This document shows, piece after piece, positions 29,001 to 35,917 of a stretch of DNA of 64,000 nt. How positions within the stretch are numbered: the first letter of the stretch is position 1; each line of letters starts with the position of its first letter. Location: NCBI GenBank assembly GCA_966211955.1, contig CBIHOF010000026.1:8932-72931 (forward strand), written 5' to 3'. The DNA comes from Albitalea sp966211955 (GTDB taxonomy: Bacteria; Pseudomonadota; Gammaproteobacteria; Burkholderiales; Burkholderiaceae_C). Below the pieces are notes generated by a model that was not told where the DNA came from, made no database searches, and saw only the letters and a program-made list of their open reading frames with translations. A program made the translations under genes and the position numbers.

Positions 29001-29179
29001 CTGCGCACGTGAGCGGCGCGGCGGCCCTGCTGCTCTCCATGGAACCGACCTTGTCCGCCGACGAAGTGCGCAAGCTGCTGTCCGATTCGGCGGCTTCCCC
29101 CTCAGGGCTGATCAATGCCGAGGTGGCCGTGACGTCGCTGGGAAAACGCAGGCAGTACTCCTTGTCAAGCCAGCATTGA
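23012..29179 (+). CDS. TpsA2: TPS exoprotein with C-terminal subtilisin-like protease domain
   Basis: A 2055-aa secreted protein with an unusual fusion. In order: signal peptide (1-26, cut after AVNA), TPS domain with NWNSF (64-68) and NPNG (113-116), a long beta-helix with 27-residue repeats (strongest about 940-1230), MBG-type modules (about 1450-1620), an apparent inhibitor-I9-like propeptide (about 1670-1780) and an S8 subtilase domain (about 1795-2035). The triad is visible: Asp1811 (AVVDTAVDLSHPDL), His1845 (RHGTEVAG) and Ser1994 (SGSSLAAAHVSGAA). The oxyanion Asn is not: AALPLSG stands where AAAGNxG is usual. The start at 23012 follows AAAGAGG; an ATG at 22982 is an alternative. The protease could cleave this exoprotein, the paralog TpsA1 or host material. 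That part is inference. Confidence 0.93.
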   Translation: MRHRKCPSLSIVAAAVAAAFAGAVNAQQAVLPANPTVASGQVSVSSPGARQLVVNQQSSRAVVNWNSFSVGAGAQVNFVQPGSDSAILNRVTGATPSSIAGQINARGQVFLVNPNGIEITPTGTVRAAGATLSTLDIADADFLSGRLSFVGGGASATVSNRGSIVGTSGGFAALLGGQVSNDGRIEVPLGRIGVGSAERATLDLLGSRFLQVAVPTASMSEGRALVEVAGSMSAEGGRIEVSAATAREALRQAVNIPGSLDAHSVAGHRGDIVLSAGSGGSAMISGTLDVSSADATGGSVTVTADSITLQHARIDASGATGGGIVLLGGGAQGQGPLPRARQLQVGADAVVNADAARDGAGGHVVLWSDAQTDFLGQISARGAGPQGAGGFAEVSSHGVLRFAGVADLRGAPGRTGNLLLDPFDVTISTGADTGACCTATANSTVINTTTLSNALASANVTVSTGAAGAQNGDITVANAVSWNSGNTLTLTAARDINVNAAISGNGGLQLNAGRDIGVTANLATNGGAMGLNASGAVSINGATLDTGGGTLNVTGTTTDPLSAGISLKGVTVNAGSGTISGTSDVGNGLFLLGTAITTSGNLSISGVADSNNAVWVEAGTLSLASTGAGVLSLQGTSNTFRGIRMNTGTSLVTDGTVQLSGTSLVSNAGFSLKGSNTITVNSGNTTITGTATGAFNAIDMASSGNSVANNGTGALTLAGIGNVVLAAPVTSPSGSLAINATGDLLLNTGTQITWPTGSTQTLSAGRDINVNAAIAGSGGLQLNAGRDITINSNITASGGPLNVGLAASPTAGTITINNATIDTGGGNLSATATQVGAGNALRLFDATLNVGGGSGALTVSASTNGTFASGNVALLASGGGSITLSTTGNTGSGLFFNTNAALTTAGTVSVSGASTSGPGLYFLGSNGITAGGGSLLLTGNSTSDVGAWFDAGTNTLVATGGLSISGTSTSYRGLGFGNGASVAATGNIGITGTSTSERGLWFNNANSINANNGTLTLTGNSSSSDGVFIDFGANSFTQSGTGAIVLSGNSATAHGVLFNTGIALDTSGNVTLNGSTGSGWGVALLGGNALTASSGSLAISGASSTSSGVQFSGTDSLTNAGGTIAVSGTSSTGIGLGLSAGAVLTTTGDMTLGGSASASGGRGVQFNGAALTVSSGSLALTGSALDSAGILFAGAATSTAANNGAGLSMAGSSTSGPGVLVNAGHVLQTTGDVTLSGSGSTTGISLSSGATVDNTGSGTLHLVAATGGIDLGSDLVSPSGALWLTSAGNVTQGSGSVNASNLLLSGPGAYALDAAGNQLQTVAANTGPTSLHSATDLTVGSVLGTSGVTSSGALTLRSDGDLSIAAGVPVSGASPVLAAGAAFVNNAGPAAVTATSGRWLVYAADPATSSFGGLDSGSTALWNASYALTPPAAVSAVGNRYLFAIQPTLTFAPLDATKVYGDDATGAIQSSFTVAGFHAGVASAFLADTAATAYSGAVLATSPGATTTAGVAAGPYALSLSQGTLSSPAGYAFAFPGVANLTVTPRPITVSASPQNRWYGDPNPPLTYAVSAGNLVNADTLAGGLDTTALSTSPVGAYGIGQGTLSAGANYALSYVPASMNVWSRPTPVKVGMPGEVSTQPAPAYSGTADQDLANGWKNGTVTPADPARYIVLMVDDVTQPGAQFLAGGFAGHGQASSHMQSGGAAEVMAALERQHHLQRVATWPVPSMAVVCVLYRLPDGRKPEDLLAVLRNDHHVRAADQLQEFTPLADAGAPRYNDPYVDMQRGFAEISAARAHLLSTGRHATVAVVDTAVDLSHPDLDGRIAVSRDMVAAGSRSEPQQARHGTEVAGIIAASANNGQGIVGIAPAAEINAYRACWYPAGSSAARCNSFTLAKALADVLQSGARIVNLSLGGPVDSVLGLLLRRLVADGRIVVAALPLSGRAEGFPAGVPGVLVVASSEKGPHPSNILVAPGRDLLTLVPGGRYDFSSGSSLAAAHVSGAAALLLSMEPTLSADEVRKLLSDSAASPSGLINAEVAVTSLGKRRQYSLSSQH
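25259..25512 (+). repeat. inverted long repeat, copy in tpsA2
   Basis: Partner of the minus-strand copy at 4141-4394: 253 of 254 bases identical by direct comparison. The only difference is at a third codon position. The pair is inverted and about 21 kb apart, so homologous recombination between the copies would flip the whole intervening segment. Confidence 0.92.
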
Positions 29180-29454
29180 GCGACCGCAGGCAAGGGCTTG
29201 CGGCGCGGGGTTGCTTCCATCTCGCAGCCGCCGGTGGTCTCGCACTGACTGCGTCGGTGCGCCAGACGCGGCGGGCACCTGTTCGCCAGTTCCAGATCTC
29301 GACGATGCAGTGGGCACGTCGCCTCCACAAACTTTTTTCAAAAGCTGCTCAACCTCTTTGACCTGCGCGCGCACTCACAGCAGACAGGATCACCGTTTAC
29401 CTCCCCGGAGCGCAAACGGACGTTGGCAAAGAGCACAGAAGAGAAGGAGTGGAC

Positions 29455-29931
29455 ATGGTTCTCCAAGGATTTGGCGCACGACATTCAAGATTCAGGCCGT
29501 CGTCCGCGCAGAGCGGCGGGCAGGGCGGGTTCACGCTCGTGGAGTTGATGATTGCGGTGGCGGTCGTCGCGATCCTGGCGGCCGTGTCGATGCCGGCCTA
29601 TACCTCGTTCGTACAGCGATCACGCGTTCCTCCCGCGCTGATGGCGTTGCTGTCATACCAGCTGCGCATGGAGCAGCGCTTTCAGGACATGGGCAGCTAT
29701 GCAGACGGCGACGCCTGTGGGATAGCCGCGCCGGCGGTGACCGGATTCACCGTCACTTGTGCTCTCAGGAACGACGGCACCGGCTACACCGCCACTGCCG
29801 TCGGCGCCGGTTCGATGGCGGGCTACACGTACACCATCAACGACCAGGGAACTCGCATCACCGTCGCGCACCCACGCGGCGTGCCAAGCGCCAACTGCTG
29901 GAGCATCCGGGGGGGCGTATGCGAAGGCTGA
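29455..29931 (+). CDS. pilE: type IV pilin PilE-like
   Basis: A 158-aa prepilin. The leader is unusually long (about 26 residues before the cut) and ends in GG followed by FTLVELMIAVAVVAILAAVS, the prepilin peptidase site with Glu at position 5 and the hydrophobic assembly helix. The C-terminal half holds two cysteines (CGIAAP and FTVTCALR) and another pair near the end, as in PilE-type minor or major pilins. The ATG at 29455 is preceded by AAGGAG; a GTG six bases earlier is inside that site. It heads the cluster, whereas PilE-like genes more often come last in such clusters. The 275-bp upstream gap should hold the promoter, but I could not place it. Confidence 0.88.
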   Translation: MVLQGFGARHSRFRPSSAQSGGQGGFTLVELMIAVAVVAILAAVSMPAYTSFVQRSRVPPALMALLSYQLRMEQRFQDMGSYADGDACGIAAPAVTGFTVTCALRNDGTGYTATAVGAGSMAGYTYTINDQGTRITVAHPRGVPSANCWSIRGGVCEG

Positions 29932-30398
29932 AATCCCGCGGCGTGAGCCTCATCGAGACACTCGTGGCGTTGGCGATCGCAGCTGTCATGGCCAGCTTCG
30001 CTGCACCGGCCTTCCACGACTATCTTGTGAATTCGCGCTTGCGCGAGGCCGGCAACAGCCTCTACGCCGAAGCCATGTTGGCGCAGAGCGAGGCCATCAA
30101 GCGCAACGGGATCGTGCGCCTGTCGATCAGCGGATCGACGATGCAGCTTGCGGACCGCACTGCGGAAGGGGCCAGCGCGGTGATGCGGGAACGGGTGCTT
30201 CCCCATGCCGTCAGCGCTGACGCTGCATCAACGCTCGACTTCGGCAGCGCGGGCCGGCCGGCGGCGTTCGGCGATGAATACCGGGTGGACCTGTCTCTTG
30301 CCGGAGTGGTGTGTTCAACCGAGTACCGTTGCCCATCGCTGCGGGTCGATGCTGGCGGTGCGGTACGGCTGTGCGGCAACCGATTGGATTGCGAATGA
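29919..30398 (+). CDS. fimT: minor pilin FimT/GspH type
   Basis: A 159-aa pseudopilin that primes type IV pilus assembly. A short basic leader MRRLKSRG is cut before VSLIETLVALAIAAVMASFA, with Glu5 present. The rest has the GspH/FimT beta domain and a cysteine pair near the end. It overlaps the pilE end by 13 bp. A much longer frame covers this gene but its upstream part runs antisense-like through pilE, so the ATG at 29919 is taken as the start. Some FimT proteins bind DNA for natural uptake; the tail here is not clearly basic, so that role is unproven. Confidence 0.87.
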   Translation: MRRLKSRGVSLIETLVALAIAAVMASFAAPAFHDYLVNSRLREAGNSLYAEAMLAQSEAIKRNGIVRLSISGSTMQLADRTAEGASAVMRERVLPHAVSADAASTLDFGSAGRPAAFGDEYRVDLSLAGVVCSTEYRCPSLRVDAGGAVRLCGNRLDCE

Positions 30399-30832
30399 AG
30401 GCGCCCACCTGTCAACGCGGCGTCGGCCTCATCGACGCAATGGTTGCGCTGGCGATCCTTGCCTTTGGCACCCTGGCGATGACACGCCTGCAGGTGCGTC
30501 TGATTGCCCAGGGCACGGAGTCGCAGAACCGCGTGGTTGCCACGCAGATCACCGACCAGCTCTTCGCCCTGGCCATCGTCGACCCGGAACACTCGAGCTG
30601 CTACACGCATGCCCCGGTCGCGAGCGACTGTCCTGAGACCAGCCCCGCGCGTACCGCAACGGCGAACTGGGCTGCCGAGGCGGCCACGCGGCTGCCGGGC
30701 TTCAAGTCCGCCACGTCGGCGCTCAATGCCGGCCAGCTCACCGTCACGCTGACCTGGACCGGCAAGTCCGTGCAGGAAGGCCAGACGCCCGATACCCACC
30801 AGATCGTGATGACCAGCGATGTACGTCCCTGA
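30395..30832 (+). CDS. pilV: minor pilin PilV
   Basis: A 145-aa minor pilin joined to fimT by an ATGA overlap. The leader MKAPTCQRG is cut before VGLIDAMVALAILAFGTL. Position 5 is Asp in place of the almost invariant Glu, which normally helps subunit entry and N-methylation. The downstream LQVRLIAQGTESQNRVVATQ helix and the two central cysteines fit PilV. The start at 30395 is set by the overlap; the longer frame from 30311 reads through fimT. Confidence 0.87.
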   Translation: MKAPTCQRGVGLIDAMVALAILAFGTLAMTRLQVRLIAQGTESQNRVVATQITDQLFALAIVDPEHSSCYTHAPVASDCPETSPARTATANWAAEAATRLPGFKSATSALNAGQLTVTLTWTGKSVQEGQTPDTHQIVMTSDVRP

Positions 30833-31871
30833 ACACCACCCTTTGCATACACAGCGTGGCCTGTCGCTCATCGAGCTGATGGTCGCGATCACCGTGTCAC
30901 TCCTGGTCGGCCTCGCGGCCACGGGCAGCGCGATGACGTTCAACGCCGCGCAGCGCCAAGGAATCGCGGCCGGCGGCGCGACGATCAACCTTGCGACGAC
31001 ACTCGCGGCTCTGAAAGAGGACGTGTCCCAAGCCGGCCTCGGCTTCTTCGGGGATACCGACTTTCTCTGCCACCGCCTGAACCTCAGCTTCGGCGAACGC
31101 AACCTGTCGCAAGACCCGTTCTCACCACTGCAGGTGTCCCGCGACGCGAGCGGCAACGACCAGATCGACGTCGTCTATGCGACGGAGGTTGCCGGCGGCG
31201 CCAACGTGATGCTGAGAACCGACGCAGGGCCGGATTCCGCAGAGCTGCGCAGCTACCTGCCGGTGGCCGCAGGCCAGGCCATTCTTTTCTCGCCCGTGTC
31301 CTGGGCGACAGACGCCGCGTGCACCGTTCGCAGCGTGACGGAGGTCTCGCGCTCAGCGACAGGGCAGACCGTCTGGTCAGGTCGTGGCGGCATCCACAAC
31401 GGTGTGGCGTTCGCCTCGCCGGCGAACTACACCGCGGATGCGCGTGTAGCGGTGTTGCGCAGCCTCGAGTGGGACCGCTACCGCTTGTCAGGCACGAACC
31501 TCTTGCTCGAGCGACGCTCGTCCGACGCATCGGCCACGGTCTTGCGAAATGTGATGGCATTTCGTGCCGAGTACGGCGTTGCCGACGCAGGCGAGTCGAC
31601 GGTCGTCGCATGGCAACCACCAACCGCACCCTGGAATGCATTGACGCCAGAGAACATCAAGCGCGTACGCACGCTGCGCATTGGCATCGTGGTGCGCAGC
31701 GCGCAGCCGGAAAAGCGCGACGCCGCGGGCAAGTGCATCGCCAGCGAGAGCAAGCCGGTGCTGTGGGGAAGCACGGTCTCGGTGCCGGGCACCGACTGGG
31801 CCTGCTACCGCTACCGCGTGTCGACCGTCGTCGTGCCGCTGCGCAATTTCGCTTTGGGGCTGCGCGCATGA
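30819..31871 (+). CDS. pilW: minor pilin PilW
   Basis: A 350-aa large minor pilin of the PilW family, usual in length. The leader MYVPEHHPLHTQRG is cut before LSLIELMVAITVSLLVGLA with Glu5. A large beta-rich periplasmic/pilus-tip domain follows, including the family-typical GLGFFGDTDF region and an end segment on assembled-pilin topology (RYRVSTVVVPLRN). It overlaps pilV by 14 bp. PilW works with PilV, PilX and PilY1 in the priming complex at the pilus tip. Confidence 0.9.
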   Translation: MYVPEHHPLHTQRGLSLIELMVAITVSLLVGLAATGSAMTFNAAQRQGIAAGGATINLATTLAALKEDVSQAGLGFFGDTDFLCHRLNLSFGERNLSQDPFSPLQVSRDASGNDQIDVVYATEVAGGANVMLRTDAGPDSAELRSYLPVAAGQAILFSPVSWATDAACTVRSVTEVSRSATGQTVWSGRGGIHNGVAFASPANYTADARVAVLRSLEWDRYRLSGTNLLLERRSSDASATVLRNVMAFRAEYGVADAGESTVVAWQPPTAPWNALTPENIKRVRTLRIGIVVRSAQPEKRDAAGKCIASESKPVLWGSTVSVPGTDWACYRYRVSTVVVPLRNFALGLRA

Positions 31872-32419
31872 ACCGCGCCAAGAGCCGCGTCGAACGCGGG
31901 GTGACGGTTCTGGTCGTGCTGATCCTGTTGTCGGTGACGCTGCTCGGCGGTCTCGTCCTGGCCCGCATGGCCGCAGCCGGTAGCCTGGTTGCGGGCAACG
32001 TGATGATGAAGGAGCGCGCGCTGCAGGCCTCCGAAGTCGGCATCAACACGGCCTATGCGAGCGTGCGCGCCCTGACGACCAGCCAGCTCGCCAGCGATAC
32101 CGGGGGCTGGTACTTCGCAGCCGAGCGTGCGCCCGACGCGAACGGGCTGCCATCCGGCCTTGACTGGAGCAGCCCTGGTGCAGCGGGCGCATCCGTCAAT
32201 GTCGGGGCCTTCACCGTGCAGTACGTCGTTGAACGCATCTGCGCGACCGCTGCACCCACAGACGTCGCAGGCCAATGCCTGCTCAAGGTGGTGGACATCC
32301 CCATCAAGGACGCCAGCGGGCTCGCCCCGCCGATGGCGCAGCAGTTCCGCATCACCGTGCGTGTCACCGGCCCGAAGGACACGCGCACCTATGTGCAGGC
32401 GCTCGTGACGCGCGGCTGA
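31868..32419 (+). CDS. pilX: minor pilin PilX
   Basis: A 183-aa PilX-type pilus assembly protein joined to pilW by an ATGA overlap. The leader MNRAKSRVERG precedes VTVLVVLILLSVTLLGGLVL, which lacks Glu5, as is normal for many PilX proteins. Then comes the conserved stretch ALQASEVGINTAY. The cysteines in ERICATAAP and GQCLLKV match the family pattern. The start at 31868 is preferred over the longer upstream frame from 31319, which reads through pilW. Confidence 0.9.
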   Translation: MNRAKSRVERGVTVLVVLILLSVTLLGGLVLARMAAAGSLVAGNVMMKERALQASEVGINTAYASVRALTTSQLASDTGGWYFAAERAPDANGLPSGLDWSSPGAAGASVNVGAFTVQYVVERICATAAPTDVAGQCLLKVVDIPIKDASGLAPPMAQQFRITVRVTGPKDTRTYVQALVTRG

Positions 32420-32448
32420 ACAACAAGCAACCAGCATCAGAGAAGCCC

Positions 32449-35400
32449 ATGAACACTGCCCGTCACTTTGCTCGTCGCCTTGCCCGCGTCGTGTCGCTTT
32501 GCATGCTGATGTCGGGTGTTGCATCTCATGCCACCGACGTCGCGACGCGGCCGCTGAACGCCGACGTGCTCGTCAAGCCGAACGTGATCTTCGGCATGGA
32601 CGATTCGGGATCGATGGACTTCGAAGTCCTCCTGAATACCAACGACGGCGCCTTCTGGTGGGACTTCAATGCGGGAAGCGGGTGGAGCGGCAGCGGCGTC
32701 GTGCACTTCAACGAGGGCGGCATCGCCAGCACGCAGTGGCGCAAGCTGGCCTATCTCTTCCCCAACGGCAGCGGGCTTGGCAACCGGCTTTACGCTGACG
32801 GGGCCTTTGATCACTTTGCGATCCTGCCCACGGCGCAGTTCGCATTCTTGCGCTCCTCGGCCTACAACACGATCTACTATGACCCGCAGGTGACCTACCA
32901 GCCTTGGGCGTCGGCCTACTTCAATGGTGCGCTGTCCACGCCCACGGCGGCCGTCCCGACGGCCGTGCGCTCCCACCCCGCATACGGCATCGGCACGATG
33001 AATCTCGTGGACGAGCAGCCGGCGCATCCCGCATCGGACCAGTGGGTGTTTACCGCGCTCCCCGGAATGCGCATACCGGCCGGCTCCCAGAAGATCGAGT
33101 GCGACACGAACAACGCGAATTGCAGTTTCTGGAGCCTGGCCGCCTGGACGGCAGTGACCACCGATGAGATCGCCGCCGCCGGCAAGGTGACACGTGTGGC
33201 GATGCCCTATTTCGCGGCAACGTACTACGTGCGGATGGACCCGACCGCCTCGGACCGGCGAGTGCGCGACTGCACGCTCAACGCCGTGAGCTGCGTCACC
33301 GCACCCGATGGCCGCAAACTCAAGCGCTTCGAGATCAAGAGTGGGGTGACGTTTCCCTTCGTGGCCGAACTCGGGCGAAGGAGGACTTACGCGGAGGAAC
33401 TGCAGAACTTCGCCAACTGGTTCCAGTACTACCGCAAGCGGCAGGCGATGCTCGCGGCCGCGATGGGCCGAGTGATGGAAACGCTGGATGGCATGCGGCT
33501 TGGCGTCGTGGCCTTCAACAACCGGACGGCGGTCACGATGTACGACGCCGACAACGCGTCGCCTTCGAGCAACTCGCGTCGCGTCGCGGGCCTGTTCTAT
33601 GAGGCCAAGCCCACCGGGAGCACCCCCACCCGTGAGACGCTGGCCTTCATCGGCCAGCAGTACCAGACCTCCGGCGTTGTCCAGTACGCATGCCAGCGCA
33701 ACAACGCGTTCATCGTGACGGATGGCTTTGCACAGGTGTCAAGCGTCGCGGTGCCCGCTTACGACAGCGGCAAGTCCGCAGCCACCTGGGGCACGGGGGC
33801 ACCGTACGAAACCACGTACAGCGGCTCGCTCGCCGACCTTGCGCTGCACGCCTATACCAACGACCCTCGCGCCGACTTGGCTCGAGGAGTCGTCGGCGCC
33901 ACCCCGAACGACACCAACGCCGACCTGCACATGAACACGTACGGTCTCACGCTGGGTGCGCGTGGCACCTTGTTCACGAGCGAGACGACGCCGGCCCCGA
34001 CGACGCCCGGCGCGTGGCCGGTTCCCACGGTCAGCCGCCATCCCTCGTCGATCGACGATCTCTGGCACGCGACGATCAATGGCCGCGGACGCATGTACCT
34101 GGCCGACACGCCGACGGAGACGGCGGTGCGGGTTCAAAAGGGCCTCACCGACATGCTGAACCAGGTTGGAGCCCAATCGTCGGGCTCGATGAGCTCGGTG
34201 AACCTTTCGCAGGGCGATGGTCGGACCTACCTGGGCAGCTACAACGTCGCAGGCTGGACCGGAGACGTCACGGCGAACGTCGTGGACAAGGCGTCCGGTG
34301 TGGTCTCGGCCACACCGGTCTGGTCGGCATCTGCGCGGCTGCTCGCCCGTACGTCAGCGCGGATCATCGCAACGCACGACGGCACGGCTGGCGTTGCGTT
34401 CGAGTCTTCAAGCGAGGGCATTGCCCGGCGGGTGAACCCGGACCATGCCTACGGCACTGACACCGAGGTGATTTCCTACCTGCGCGGTGACCGCAGCCGC
34501 GAAGGCGCTGCGTTTCGCGTTCGCACGAGCCTCCTGGGCGCGATCATCAATGCAAGGCCCGTCGTGTCAGGCGCACAGCACATCGTCTATGCGGCTTCGG
34601 GCGAAGGCATGCTGCACGCCTTCGACACGGTCAGCGGTGACGAGCTGTGGGCCTACATGCCGTACTCGGTGCTTGCCCAGGCCGGGGCCTCGACGAGCCG
34701 CGTGTCGTCGTTCCAGTCCCTGCTGGATGGCGCTCCGGTGCTCGGGACCGCAGGCGCACGCCAAGTGCTCGTCGGTGGCCGCGGCACGAGCGGCAGCGGC
34801 TACTACGCGCTCGACGTCACTGCCCCGCGAGGCGTGGCCAGCGAGGCTGACCTGGCCGCTCGCGTGCTGTGGGAGTTTCCAGGCACGTCCACCGCACAGC
34901 CGATGGGCTTGTCCGTCGGCAAGCCTTTCTTCGCGTCCACGCGGACCCGCGGCGACGTCGTGCTGCTCACGCAGGGCTACAACGGCAGCAATGATGGCCG
35001 CAGCCGTGTCTACATGCTCGACGCGTTGACGGGGGCATTGCGTCATACGTTCGTCGTCGAAGGAGGCCTTGCGAACGGCGACCCCGGGCTCGCTCAATTG
35101 GGCGGCCTGCCGGAAACCGACGGCAAGATGATCTATGCCTACGGCGGCGACGAGCGCGGCAACCTGTGGCGGTTCGACCTCGAGAACCTGAGCGTGATTC
35201 GCATTGCGCAGTTGCATGACGATGCGGGCAACCTGCAACCAGTGACGGCGGCCCCGCAGGTCGTGCGGTTGCGCGACATGCGCATCGTCTTGGCCGGCAC
35301 CGGACGCATGCTCGGCCTGGGGGACATGACGTCGCCGCCTCCGGGCCGGCAGTCTCTCTACGCGATCAAGGACGACGGCACGTCGATCGCTGCGAATGTC

Positions 35401-35877
35401 CTGCGCACGACACTCACGGTGCGCACACTCTCCGACGAGAACGCCTCCGGCGAGCGCAACCTGGCCGGCGGTGCGTTCAATTGGTCGTCGAACCGTGGCT
35501 GGTATTTCGACCTGCCACCTGGCCAGCAAGCCAACACCGATTCCGCGGCCGCCTACGGCATGCTGGTGCTGACGACGAACCAGGCCCAGATGAACGACTG
35601 CAGTGCGTCCTCGTACATCTACGTCGTGGACGTCACGTCCGGGCTGAACGTTGCGACCGGCTGGAACTTCGGGGACGGTGGCAGCGGCAGCAGCTATGCC
35701 ATGCGTCGTCTCAGCACTCACCGCACGGCTTCCGCCGTGGGCGTGCAGCTTGGCGACACCGGCAAGCTGATAGGCACATGCAGGTTCAGCGACGCGCAAG
35801 CGTGCCGCGAATCCTTGCCCAACATGTACGCGGTGCAGCCGCGCAAGAACGCCTGGCGGCAGGTTCGTCGTCAGTAG
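32449..35877 (+). CDS. pilY1: pilus tip adhesin and assembly protein PilY1
   Basis: A 1142-aa PilC/PilY1 family protein, at the family's usual length. A signal peptide (RVVSLCMLMSGVASHA) is followed by a von Willebrand A-like region with the metal-site motif DDSGSM (about residues 50-55). Several hundred residues later the C-terminal beta-propeller begins (KGLTDMLNQVGAQSSGSMSS, then GSYNVAGWTGDV), with YAASGEGMLHAFD and GYYALDVTAPRG blades. It lies 29 bp after pilX and closes the pilus part of the operon. PilY1 caps the pilus, controls retraction and mediates surface adhesion and mechanosensing in Pseudomonas and Neisseria. Confidence 0.94.
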   Translation: MNTARHFARRLARVVSLCMLMSGVASHATDVATRPLNADVLVKPNVIFGMDDSGSMDFEVLLNTNDGAFWWDFNAGSGWSGSGVVHFNEGGIASTQWRKLAYLFPNGSGLGNRLYADGAFDHFAILPTAQFAFLRSSAYNTIYYDPQVTYQPWASAYFNGALSTPTAAVPTAVRSHPAYGIGTMNLVDEQPAHPASDQWVFTALPGMRIPAGSQKIECDTNNANCSFWSLAAWTAVTTDEIAAAGKVTRVAMPYFAATYYVRMDPTASDRRVRDCTLNAVSCVTAPDGRKLKRFEIKSGVTFPFVAELGRRRTYAEELQNFANWFQYYRKRQAMLAAAMGRVMETLDGMRLGVVAFNNRTAVTMYDADNASPSSNSRRVAGLFYEAKPTGSTPTRETLAFIGQQYQTSGVVQYACQRNNAFIVTDGFAQVSSVAVPAYDSGKSAATWGTGAPYETTYSGSLADLALHAYTNDPRADLARGVVGATPNDTNADLHMNTYGLTLGARGTLFTSETTPAPTTPGAWPVPTVSRHPSSIDDLWHATINGRGRMYLADTPTETAVRVQKGLTDMLNQVGAQSSGSMSSVNLSQGDGRTYLGSYNVAGWTGDVTANVVDKASGVVSATPVWSASARLLARTSARIIATHDGTAGVAFESSSEGIARRVNPDHAYGTDTEVISYLRGDRSREGAAFRVRTSLLGAIINARPVVSGAQHIVYAASGEGMLHAFDTVSGDELWAYMPYSVLAQAGASTSRVSSFQSLLDGAPVLGTAGARQVLVGGRGTSGSGYYALDVTAPRGVASEADLAARVLWEFPGTSTAQPMGLSVGKPFFASTRTRGDVVLLTQGYNGSNDGRSRVYMLDALTGALRHTFVVEGGLANGDPGLAQLGGLPETDGKMIYAYGGDERGNLWRFDLENLSVIRIAQLHDDAGNLQPVTAAPQVVRLRDMRIVLAGTGRMLGLGDMTSPPPGRQSLYAIKDDGTSIAANVLRTTLTVRTLSDENASGERNLAGGAFNWSSNRGWYFDLPPGQQANTDSAAAYGMLVLTTNQAQMNDCSASSYIYVVDVTSGLNVATGWNFGDGGSGSSYAMRRLSTHRTASAVGVQLGDTGKLIGTCRFSDAQACRESLPNMYAVQPRKNAWRQVRRQ

Positions 35878-35917
35878 CAGGCGTCAGGGGTCGACAGTCA
35901 ACATTGAAGGGGTTCAC

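Noticed and set aside
849..29179. CRISPR-like interpretation of the repeated DNA in the tpsA genes
   Set aside because: Repeats are in frame, degenerate, about 81 bp, and encode beta-helix turns; there are no unique spacers or cas genes.
29180..29454. Possible cyclic di-GMP riboswitch ahead of the pilus operon
   Set aside because: Short pieces recall GEMM motifs, but the paired stems and tetraloop receptor are absent.
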